Of a stretch of 35,000 bases of DNA, positions 27,775-35,000 are shown piece by piece. Within the stretch, counting starts at the first letter, position 1; every line of letters starts with the position of its first letter. Origin of the DNA: Adiantum capillus-veneris. Taxonomy: Eukaryota; Streptophyta; Polypodiopsida; Polypodiales; Pteridaceae. The position numbers and the translations under genes were made by a program. The notes under the pieces are model-generated. The model had not been told where the DNA came from. It made no database searches and worked only from the letters and a program-made list of their open reading frames with translations. The stretch spans positions 97,052,587 to 97,087,586 of the forward strand of contig CM043966.1 in assembly GCA_014529385.2 (NCBI GenBank), given 5' to 3'.

Positions 27775-29406
27775 CTACTTGGACTCCGTGTGTTCTCTGT
27801 TGCGCTTGTTCTTTTCTGATTTTTCTGTTTCAGTTTTCGTTCCATTATTTTGAACTTGATTTCTTGAGCCTCTTTTGTCTTTTCGTAAGCTCTTTTGATC
27901 ACTGCCTCTCATTCTTCCAGAAATCTTATCCTTAACACAATCTTCAGCCTTTACTAGCATTAGGAATTGATTTTTTCCTCTTATTCTAGGCATCGGATTG
28001 GTTCTAACCCCTTTTGTTTTTTTCTTTGCTCTATAGTGTTTCTGGCGTTGTTTAGTTTGGTTCGGAAAATCATAAAATCGGACATCCGTTATAGTTTCTT
28101 CGTTTCCGCTTGAATTGTCCGTTGACTCGTTGTCTGCTTCATTTCCCCACTCTGGATGATTGGGAATGTCGTGAAACACCTCTTCTTCATCTTCCTTTTC
28201 CAGTGTATCGTTCTTTTCAGTTTCTTTTTCGAGTACAGTTCTCAACATGAAATACGGAACCACGTCGTACCCGTCCTTGTCGCAAAATTTCGTTGTGGGA
28301 CCATCCGGAATTGCACAAACATCTAGGGTTGCTAGAATGTGTGTCCATTCTAATGGTTCAAACGTGTCCTCTGGAAAGGGTTCTCCTACATAAGTTTCGT
28401 CTTCGATAGCCCTTTCTAAAACACATTCTTCTCGTTTCAGACTTCCACATTTCGAAGCTCCACACATCCATAACTCCTTGGGTTTACCTAACCAAGCTGG
28501 AAATTCGGATCCCGCCAAAGTAGCTGAATCAAACTCCTCTACCGGTGTTCGGTTCACATCTTTGTAGCTATGGTCTTTCAGGTTCACACGTGTAGTGGTT
28601 TCCATATTTCTCAGGTATATGTGATCGTAGCCCCAATCCTGGACCATTTTCAACTGTCTCATGAATGGTCTTCCCAGTATGATATCATAGTTATTCTCCT
28701 TGCCAAAATCGACAATAGCAAAAGTATGTTCGTATTCAATGCCGCAAGAAGTCACTACAACTTTCTCTAATAACCCCATAGGTTTCTCCATGTGTCCATC
28801 TGCTAATTGGAGTTTCAACCTAGTCTTCCTTATTGCTGGTTTCCCCCATTTTTTCCAGATTTCTTTTGTAGCAATGGCTACCCCAGCTCCGCTGTCTAGT
28901 ATTGCCATTGTGTTCACTCCTTGGAATTCAACTGGTAAGGTTGTATTCCCCTCTTCACCTTCGCAATACTCTCCGACCTTGTTTAAGGGTACAGGCTTAG
29001 CGTTCTTTTGTGGCTTGCTCAGCTCCTCAATGCTCTCTTGCAATCTCGATGTTGGATCTTTTATCCCGAATTTCTCCAAGCATTTTCCTACAGTGGTCCA
29101 CATATGTGGTCTTAGCCTCAAAAGCTCAGCTAGAGTGATAGTGCATGTCACTGGTGTTGACAAAATCTCTATCAATCCTTGCGAGTCCATGACTTTTTCT
29201 GATGAGATTTTTCGTGAGGGAAGTGCTCTAATCTCGGATTTTGCTTCATACTCTCCTAAGTATGAAGGTAAGGTTTTCAGTGAATGAGGTTTGCTCTCCA
29301 TTGTTCTAACAGAGCCCCCATCTCCCCAGTAAGATTGCAGATCCAAGTCCACTTGAGATCCTGCCTCAAATTCCACTATGGGAGGATTCCTGATGTCCTT
29401 TCCCAA
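27775..29406 (-). CDS. Element B: protease 1 with acidic linker
   Basis: The 543-codon frame between gag and RT. Residues 145-270 (28974-28599) form a retropepsin: TTLPVEFQGVNTMAILDSGAGVAIA (catalytic D171), flap region, YDIILGRPFMRQL and QDWGYDHIYL. It precedes a long acidic and then basic linker (residues 270-543, rich in E, D, K, R) leading to the RT, which follows in another frame. The N-terminal 140 residues include LQGLIEILSTP-like and RLRPHMWTTVGKCLEKFG segments typical of the region before the protease in plant Ty3 elements. The frame begins inside the end of the gag frame (overlap about 30 bases), so either a -1 shift or decay joins them. Confidence 0.88.
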   Translation of the reverse strand: MGKDIRNPPIVEFEAGSQVDLDLQSYWGDGGSVRTMESKPHSLKTLPSYLGEYEAKSEIRALPSRKISSEKVMDSQGLIEILSTPVTCTITLAELLRLRPHMWTTVGKCLEKFGIKDPTSRLQESIEELSKPQKNAKPVPLNKVGEYCEGEEGNTTLPVEFQGVNTMAILDSGAGVAIATKEIWKKWGKPAIRKTRLKLQLADGHMEKPMGLLEKVVVTSCGIEYEHTFAIVDFGKENNYDIILGRPFMRQLKMVQDWGYDHIYLRNMETTTRVNLKDHSYKDVNRTPVEEFDSATLAGSEFPAWLGKPKELWMCGASKCGSLKREECVLERAIEDETYVGEPFPEDTFEPLEWTHILATLDVCAIPDGPTTKFCDKDGYDVVPYFMLRTVLEKETEKNDTLEKEDEEEVFHDIPNHPEWGNEADNESTDNSSGNEETITDVRFYDFPNQTKQRQKHYRAKKKTKGVRTNPMPRIRGKNQFLMLVKAEDCVKDKISGRMRGSDQKSLRKDKRGSRNQVQNNGTKTETEKSEKNKRNREHTESK

Positions 29407-30278
29407 TTTGTCTGATTAGCTTGGCAACTTAGCTCGTTTGCAAAGTTTGCCTCTCTCACTTGTTTCCAAAATTCATTGTAATCCTCATCTCTTCCGTAAG
29501 ACCTCTGTATGACTGGATGAAAACTCTCTATCTCCTGATCGGTTGTGTTCAATACTATGCGGTCATCCTTTTGTGTATTTTCAGGCTTTTGTGCACTGGG
29601 AGTCTTTTCAGCTACCCGTGAAACGATAGTCTCTTGCTGAATTGGGTTTTCCTTTCCACAATTCATTGTTTCTTTTGGTGGTTCTAATAAGGCTTGTGCA
29701 GTCTCGATCATTCTCTGGCACATTTCAAGTCTCTGCTTTTCCAATTCCGCGTTTGGGTATGTCATCCACCTCTGTTCTTGTGTTTGGTTGTTCTTTAACC
29801 TAGCTTCGTAAGCTCTCATCAGTGCGTCCAATGGTTCGTGTACCTTGTCGACTAGCACTGATCCCCCGGAGCTTAAGCTCGTTGTTTCTTTGATACTCTT
29901 TTGTTTCGTTCTTTCCGGGCTCATCTCTCGTTTTCCGTTTTGACTCTCAAGTTTTTCTAATCTAGCTTTAGTTTGCTTTAGTTCCTCAGCTAGAATAGCG
30001 TCTTCACGTTCTTTTCTCAACTTCATGCGTGCTTTTCTAGCTTTCCATGTGTTTTTCTGACTCCGCGGTCCTTGACTAACCACTTCAGTCGCTAACTTTC
30101 CATTCTCAGGTTCTCTAGTGGTTTTCTTAGCTTGAGCTCTAGTAACAACTTGCGTTGGTATCAGAGTTTCATTTTCAGACCCACTGCTGGTAGGAATAGT
30201 TTCTAGCATATTCAATGTCGTCTTTTGCACTTTGTTTGGATTCTTTGAACAATCCTCAATGAAGTGAGTAACCCACAC
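29376..30278 (-). CDS. Element B: gag C-terminal charged region
   Basis: The frame starts in the second zinc knuckle (THFIEDC) and continues as a basic and helical segment: VVTRAQAKKTTREP (a motif common in plant Ty3 Gag-Pol after the knuckles), a Lys/Arg/Glu helix (RKARMKLRKEREDAILAEELKQTKARL), and YNEFWKQVREANFANEL near the end. No enzyme motif. It most likely forms the nucleocapsid tail and spacer before the protease. It is separated from the upstream gag by a one-base frame loss at about 30275. Confidence 0.7.
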   Translation of the reverse strand: MWVTHFIEDCSKNPNKVQKTTLNMLETIPTSSGSENETLIPTQVVTRAQAKKTTREPENGKLATEVVSQGPRSQKNTWKARKARMKLRKEREDAILAEELKQTKARLEKLESQNGKREMSPERTKQKSIKETTSLSSGGSVLVDKVHEPLDALMRAYEARLKNNQTQEQRWMTYPNAELEKQRLEMCQRMIETAQALLEPPKETMNCGKENPIQQETIVSRVAEKTPSAQKPENTQKDDRIVLNTTDQEIESFHPVIQRSYGRDEDYNEFWKQVREANFANELSCQANQTNWERTSGILP

Positions 30279-31353
30279 TCAGTGCAATAAGCGTTAATTC
30301 TAATGATTTCCGTATGTGGGAAAACATTCATCAGATGGTCACCTCCACACTTGTAACAGGGTCCTAGTGCTGGTCTTGGTCCGCTTGATTCGTCCTTTGT
30401 GGATAGGATGGTCTTTGTCCTGTTAACCCTCCATGAGCTATGAACATCAAGGTTCTTGCGTCCAAATTGTATCTCTCTTCATCAGAAGCACTTGTAACTG
30501 TTGGTGTTCCAACATTCCCCATCATGCCCCATGGTTCTGGTTGTTTTGGTTCTTCTGGTGGGTAATACACTGTCGGAGACATGTGTGCACCCGATTCTTC
30601 GTAATAGGCTTGAACAGGCACTAAGGCTTGTTCTTCCTGATTCTCTAAGGTTGGTGCATATCTAATGCCCACTGGTCTTGCTCCTGGTAAAGGTGGTTGT
30701 TGTCCCAATACCGGTTGCGGTCTTTCTATCCCCATAGGTCCAGGTACATTTCCCGTTGGGTATCGAGGTACTGGATGTACTTGAGGTGGTGCTAATTGAG
30801 CAGGAGGTGCGTACTGGCGCTCCCTCACATACCCTTTGTTGTAATAACACTCCTCTGTTGGATGATTTGTCCATTTTTGTTCAATAGCACACCATTTCAG
30901 TGGTTTTGGCAATGGTTTTTGGTATGGTGCCATCCTTTTTAGAGCATCTTCTATCATTTGCTCTACATTTGGCATGGTTGTTGTTTGAACATTCTTTTTA
31001 GTGGTAGTCTCACTCGCTAAGGAGGAGGAGCTACTGGATACAAAATCTGTATCCGCTGACACCTCTCCATAAACCGTACAGTTATCCACTAAGTACAATG
31101 CCTCTCTCGTTACTTGCTCGAAACTTGTACAAGCTTTCAAGTGCAAGTCCTTCTTGAGAGTGTCGTTCCTCAGTCCCTCAATAAAGAGAACAGAGAGTTT
31201 GTCATCTTGTGGTCGTTCACGTACTGGACATCTCTCAATGTATTGTTTGAAGCGAAGTGAAGCTTCCTTCACTTTTTCGTGTTCTCTGTTTAAAAGCATA
31301 TATTTGTGAGACCGTATTGTGCTTAATCCCCCGTTTTGAGAATTCCTCAGCAA
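30250..31353 (-). CDS. Element B: gag middle part and zinc knuckles
   Basis: Continues the capsid domain: REHEKVKEASLRFKQYIERCP, LSVLFIEGLRNDTLKKDLHLKAC and FEQVTREALYLVD, which is the C-terminal half of a retrotransposon gag domain. A Pro/Gln-rich region and a WCAIEQKWTNHPTEEC zinc-like block follow. At 30360-30250 two CCHC knuckles of the C-x2-C-x3-H-x4-C type appear: CYKCGGDHLMNVF (last ligand Phe, not Cys) and CTECG/THFIEDC (broken by a one-base loss between Cys2 and His). Such knuckles bind element RNA. A short frame excursion near 31360-31280 (REFAEEFSKRGIKHNT in another frame) separates it from the N-terminal gag. Confidence 0.85.
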
Positions 31354-31359
31354 ACTCTC

Positions 31360-32742
31360 TTAGCAAATGGTCAATGTCATGGAATCCCCAATGTTCATTG
31401 GTTGAAACCATGTCAATGCAGTACCTTCTAGAGTAAGACCAAATCCCTCGTATTGTGTATGGAAATCTGTTATCTGCTCAGCTCTTAAGACTTGCTTAAA
31501 GAGTGACACATGTGCATACGGATCTCCTGAACCACCATACTTCTTTGGCATACACTTGGCTACTTGAGATGGTCTCATACGTCTATGATCTGCTACCAAT
31601 CTCATTGCTCCTGTGTCCCGGCTAAAGCTTTCTCTAGCATCATGGACTTCATGGGTTACCCTTGTCGGTTCCCCCGCCCTGAATCTACTACTAGGAGGTA
31701 AATGCGATGGTTCCGCTTCAAACCTTGGACCTGGCGTGGTATAGGTGGGGATTGGAACTGCACTACCTCGATTCGTCTCCATTGACTCTCTGGAATGTAA
31801 TGATCCCATTGGTCCGAGCTTCGAGTCCCAAGGTTGACTGAAAGAGTCAGCAACCTGAGTTCTTTGTCCTCCTGTTGTCATTGAGTTTTGCACTCCATTT
31901 GTTGGTGCTGGTCTATGTGAGCTAGAAGTAACATAATACTGATGTAGTGGTCCCCCAAAGTATGTATATCCTTCTAATTCTTTCTTGCCCATTGTTGAGT
32001 ATTGCCTGCCATACTTATCGTAAGCGGCAATTTTCACTTCCGATCCCTCTGTGTAGGTAAAGACATAAAGTCTTTTTTGGTCTGTCAACTCTCCGGTGTA
32101 GGGTTCTTCACATCTATAATAGAGATCTTGCTCCCCATTATTATATTTGTACAGCCCCACATAGATGTTATCAGTGTTGATCCTTGTAGTTTCATTCTCT
32201 CTTCTTAACCTCGCATTAGGGAAGTTCATTATTGGTGCTTTCTCCTCGAGTTCTTCATCTATTTTGGCTTTGGTGCCCATCAATCCCCACTTGTCCACAA
32301 TGTTAGGGTTTAGGACTACCAAGTACATGGTACCCTCGTCATCTAGATATCTATCTCCGCTATAGCTCACAGGCACTAAGTCCTTGAACTCACTAGGTCT
32401 ATCTTCTATCTTTACACAATAGCGGTCCATTCCATCTTTGTAGATCTTGGCACCTTGCTCATTGTCGTACTGGTATTTTATGAACAATAGCTTCATGGTG
32501 GCGGAAGGGTTTGATGATCCTGCTGCCATATTTTCTCTGTTGTTCAGGTTCAAGTGTTCCAAGTTTTCGGTGAAAATCTCGTAAGATCTCTCCGAAGAAG
32601 TATCAGAAACACTTCCTTCAAAGATCGGCTCTAATGGTTGCACCCAACTTTGGTTTACACTTCCCTCGGTTGATATGACACTTGCTGGTTCCCCTTGTTT
32701 TGGTTGATTATTCCGGAGATTCCTGCCCGATCTCAAATTCAT
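31360..32742 (-). CDS. Element B: gag N-terminal extension and start of capsid domain
   Basis: The first ATG is at 32742 (MNLRSGRNLRNN); the frame stays open to a TTG at 32781. Residues about 55-250 form a domain with many aromatic residues: MKLLFIKYQYDNEQGAKIY, RYLDDEGTMYLVVLNPNIVD, VGLYKYNNGEQDLYYRCEEPY, YVFTYTEGSEVKIAAYDKYG. I do not recognise it. After a Ser/Thr/Pro-rich spacer, the capsid begins with MPKKYGGSGDPYAHVSLFKQVLRAEQITD and GFGLTLEGTALTWFQ, the usual start of the plant retrotransposon gag domain (PF03732-like). Plant Ty3 gag normally starts close to this block, so an extension of about 380 codons is unusual. Confidence 0.85.
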   Translation of the reverse strand: MNLRSGRNLRNNQPKQGEPASVISTEGSVNQSWVQPLEPIFEGSVSDTSSERSYEIFTENLEHLNLNNRENMAAGSSNPSATMKLLFIKYQYDNEQGAKIYKDGMDRYCVKIEDRPSEFKDLVPVSYSGDRYLDDEGTMYLVVLNPNIVDKWGLMGTKAKIDEELEEKAPIMNFPNARLRRENETTRINTDNIYVGLYKYNNGEQDLYYRCEEPYTGELTDQKRLYVFTYTEGSEVKIAAYDKYGRQYSTMGKKELEGYTYFGGPLHQYYVTSSSHRPAPTNGVQNSMTTGGQRTQVADSFSQPWDSKLGPMGSLHSRESMETNRGSAVPIPTYTTPGPRFEAEPSHLPPSSRFRAGEPTRVTHEVHDARESFSRDTGAMRLVADHRRMRPSQVAKCMPKKYGGSGDPYAHVSLFKQVLRAEQITDFHTQYEGFGLTLEGTALTWFQPMNIGDSMTLTIC

Positions 32743-32910
32743 CAATTCCCCTAAAGGACTGTAACTTTTCCGTCTCGGCAATTTGTTTTCCCCAAGTTTT
32801 TGTGGTCAGAATTGATCCAAACTGATTGATACTTGGTCAATTGTTTAATCTTGTCAGTTGGACAACTTCTGTTTCATCAAGTGAGAATTTTGTTGCAGTT
32901 ATGCTGAAAA

Positions 32911-33629
32911 AGACATTATACGCGTATGATGTCTTTTTTCACAGATTTTGACTATTTTGGTTATGCTCACTCTCAGTGGCCCCTTTATGCTCTGTTCACT
33001 CACAAAATTCAGTTTGAACTCTGTTTGAGCAAGTTATGGCTAGTTCAGGCTTTTCTTGGCAATTTTCCGCTTTTGACTTGTTTTTTGGGTCAATTGTGAT
33101 CCAAATGGGATGAAACTTGAAATATAACCTCTAGACAGCTATTACAATGGATCTGTGTTAGCAAAGTATCAAAATATGTCCAAAATTAGGTCAAAGACAT
33201 CATACGCGTATGATGTCTTTTTCATCAATTTGGGTCCAAACTTGATATTTATGCTTCCTACAGTGTTTGTAACAATCTTGTCAGGTCAGATTTCAAAAAT
33301 AAGCAGTGGATGTGCCAAAAGACATTATACGCGTATGATGTCTTTTGTCCCAGATTTTGACTATTTTTGGTTTTAAGCCTTCTCCAATGTTTATAATTGA
33401 GTTTCAAGTGTTTTTGTCAGGTTTGAATGTAAAAACAAGATTTGAATCCAAAATTTCCTATTCTTTGCGTTTCTTGGACTCCGACTTGTCTTTTTGGGTT
33501 CTTTGAGTGTTAATGCTCTTGTTTTAAGTTGATCTTAGGTAAAAACCCCCTTCTAAACACTCTGGCAATGTCAAATTTTCAATTTTAGTCTCTGTTTAGG
33601 TCCTAAGACATCATACGCGTATGATGTCT
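32911..33629. repeat. Array of four 24-bp palindromes (5' array)
   Basis: Copies at 32911-32934, 33195-33218, 33320-33343 and 33606-33629. The second and fourth are perfect; the first and third have one change (ACATTATACG for ACATCATACG). Start-to-start spacings are 284, 125 and 286, the same long-short-long order as in the 3' array. The last copy in the transcribed direction ends 169 bases upstream of the gag ATG. Confidence 0.97.
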
Positions 33630-34103
33630 AAAGTTGCAGATTTCCAGTTTTTCAGCACAGAACTCTTCCAATAGCTCTTTTAAGTGCTCAGCAACAATCA
33701 GTTACACAGAAAATTTTTCTGAACTTTGTTTATTGCATATTTCACTACCAAAGCGACTTTTTCAGTGATCTAACATGCAATCAAACACATCAAGCAAATA
33801 GAACACCAATTGATAGCTCTAGATCAGGATCAAATCAGGCCCTACCTAAGCTACTTCTAATCATAAAATGGATTTTTTGCAATTGAAAATATAAAGAGAT
33901 TTACTACCACACAAGGAGTAGCAAATGCTTTTTATGTCAACAACCACTTAAACACCATCAAAAACAATCTAATCTAAGCTAAACTAAAAATACTGTCAAC
34001 ACGGAAGACCCAGGAATACCCCACTTCCTAGTATCTCTCGAGACCTTCGGAGTCCACCACTCCTAGATCTTTTCTAACTAAAGTATACAAAGTAGTTTAT
34101 ACG

Positions 34104-34111
34104 ACTCACCT
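34104..34111 (-). promoter_or_regulatory. Candidate splice donor in leader
   Basis: The minus strand reads AGGTGAGT in CCTACGAGGTGAGTCG, a full match to the 5' splice-site consensus, about 40 bases downstream of the PBS. It could supply a subgenomic RNA for the distal accessory ORF. Sequence match only. Confidence 0.35.
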
Positions 34112-34149
34112 CGTAGGATTAGTCTAAGGTCACCTACTTAGGGCTCTCG

Positions 34150-34167
34150 TCCCCGGCAGCGGCGCCA
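34150..34167 (-). other. Primer-binding site, tRNA-Asp-like
   Basis: The minus strand reads TGGCGCCGCTGCCGGGGA, two bases after the LTR end. The 3' end of plant tRNA-Asp would pair with TGGCGCCGTTGCCGGGGA, so there is one mismatch in 18. This is where reverse transcription starts. Confidence 0.88.
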
Positions 34168-34169
34168 AA

Positions 34170-34791
34170 TGTTAAGGCGGTTACGCCGCTAGCGGAAGCT
34201 AAATAGCGAGAACTCAACCAACAACAGAATTTGTCAGACGAGGACGGAGCTTGACCCGCAGGCGCATGGAAACAACTAGGTGGGTGTCAAATCACCTACT
34301 CGACCTTCTAATGACAATCACTACTAAGGAAATCAAATCTAAGTTCTAAAATACGCAAGTGACTGAAATCCGTACTACGAACGAATGCTATACGAAACAG
34401 GATCTAGAATCATCGAATCGATCTCAAACTCAAGGGGAAGTCTATGCACTAGGTAAGAACAACACCCTAAAGACTTGAACTGCAAAATCAACCTATAACC
34501 ACTCCGTGCGGTAAACGCGTATGAAGACAGGCTGAAAAATACAGGTGACCGAAACTTGACCCCGATGGTACTAATGTGTAGCTCTACTCGTTGTGGTTCT
34601 ATAGATATGCTGCACGCTCTATTCCGACACACGAGTTGGAAGAAAACTCACACCGAAGCTCGTAGGAACTTACCACACGTAGAAGCCGATAGCGCGCACT
34701 CTTGGTATCTGTGCGTAGCTCTCACCGTTGCTAACACAATGGCGGTGTCGCTTCTCCAATGGCAGCCCCGTAGCTCGCGTAGCAAGGAGAT

Positions 34792-34842
<51 letters not shown>

Positions 34843-35000
34843 ACACAGTCACGGTGCTCAAAAACTCACTTTGATTAATGATTGAATCCTCTTAGGTTAC
34901 AAAACTTTGGCTTATATACCTCAGCCTTGGAGGTGAGAACATCTCTAATTATTTACATCAGCAGGTGAAATTAAGTCGGGATTACAGGCTGGAAACTCAA
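34170..35000 (-). repeat. 5' LTR of element B (partial)
   Basis: Begins TGTTAAGG at 34170 and matches 16105-16909 until the window ends. Three substitutions separate the copies (34572 T for A, A for G just before the CT run, T for C in CGGTGCTC). The (CT)n tract is longer here (34796-34840, 45 nt against 19 nt). About 100 bases of U3 lie beyond the window. Confidence 0.96.
34911..34918 (-). promoter_or_regulatory. TATA box of 5' LTR
   Basis: The minus strand reads TATATAAG, identical in context to 16820-16827. In this LTR it is the one expected to drive genomic RNA, with a start near 34885. Confidence 0.65.

Larger units (their letters stand above)
32743..34149 (-). other. Element B 5' leader
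   Basis: 1.4 kb between PBS and gag with no supported ORF. It contains four palindromes (32911-33629) and, close to the PBS, a good splice-donor match. The remainder is AT-rich with TTTTGGxxC-like runs that align with the 3' array region, for example GTTCAGGCTTTTCTTGGCAA against GTTCAGGCTCTTGGCAA and GTGATCCAAATGGGATGAAA against ATGATCCAAATTGGGTAAAA. Confidence 0.8.
16105..35000 (-). mobile_element. Ty3/gypsy element B, about 19 kb, young, extra modules
   Basis: LTR retrotransposon transcribed on the minus strand. The 3' LTR is complete at 16105-17036 and the 5' LTR begins at 34170 and leaves the window. The internal part is 17.1 kb. Order: PBS, palindrome-bearing leader, gag with N-terminal extension and two zinc knuckles, protease 1, RT, RNase H, duplicated H2C2 module, integrase, protease 2, Trp-motif tail, palindrome array, accessory ORF, PPT. 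No chromodomain is seen. The tRNA-Asp-like PBS and great length recall the non-chromodomain Athila/Tat side of Ty3, but the extra domains do not fit a lineage I know. The LTRs differ by three substitutions plus one (CT)n length change, so insertion was recent. It landed in a GA microsatellite; GAGAG at 16100-16104 is the candidate target duplication. Confidence 0.95.

Noticed and set aside
28700-29287. 195-codon plus-strand frame opposite protease 1
   Set aside because: Antisense shadow; the minus strand has the DSG protease and fits the element order.
29376-29430. Programmed -1 frameshift site between gag and protease 1
   Set aside because: The overlap and direction fit a -1 shift, but GGGAAAG is not in phase with the upstream frame as a slippery heptamer, and many other frame breaks exist nearby, so decay is as likely.

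Overview
The window is a stack of nested transposable elements from a land-plant nuclear genome. No host gene, rRNA or tRNA gene, or prokaryotic feature is visible. The CACTA transposon with TNP2, DUF4218 and DUF4216 modules and the long plant-type Ty3 elements point to a plant. A LINE whose ORF1 has a coiled coil and an L1-ORF1p-like RNA-binding region, together with long (GA)n/(CA)n tracts, makes a non-flowering plant (fern, lycophyte, conifer) my guess, at low confidence.

Layout. (1) 1-4925, minus strand: a decayed, truncated Ty3 element (element A) with RT, RNase H and integrase, then a second aspartic-protease domain and a Trp-motif tail. (2) 5076 to about 16104, minus: a CACTA element. 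Only its left end is visible, carrying the CACTACAAC terminus, subterminal repeats and a foldback. Inside are a TNPA-like remnant and a broken TNP2 transposase. (3) 10408-15027, plus: a LINE inserted in the (GA)n tract of the TNP2 coding region, with a broken ORF1, a broken ORF2 (APE endonuclease, RT, C-terminal zinc motif), a 3' hairpin and a (TCTA)n tail. (4) 15482-16104: an extreme microsatellite block arranged as an imperfect palindrome around a run of 27 G. (5) 16105-35000+, minus: a young Ty3 element of about 19 kb (element B). It has 932-bp LTRs, a tRNA-Asp-like primer-binding site and a polypurine tract.

Element B is the most unusual object. Read along the minus strand it contains: the LTR; the PBS; a leader with four 24-bp palindromes; gag with a long N-terminal extension and two zinc knuckles; protease 1; RT; RNase H; a duplicated linker plus H2C2 zinc finger; the integrase core; a second protease after the integrase; a tail of Trp motifs (KQIWIPK type) mostly 16 or about 32 residues apart; a second array of five of the same palindromes; an accessory ORF region of about 3.3 kb with a long coiled coil; the polypurine tract; and the LTR. 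Element A shares the post-integrase protease and Trp-motif tail, so that architecture belongs to a lineage and is not an accident of one copy. The two palindrome arrays have the same interval order and end 169 and 167 nt upstream of the gag and accessory-ORF start codons.

The LTRs of element B differ by only three substitutions and one (CT)n length change over the comparable 831 nt, yet the coding region has many frame breaks. The copy therefore probably moved with supplied proteins, or carries assembly indels. All family assignments come from reading motifs by eye; no database search was run.
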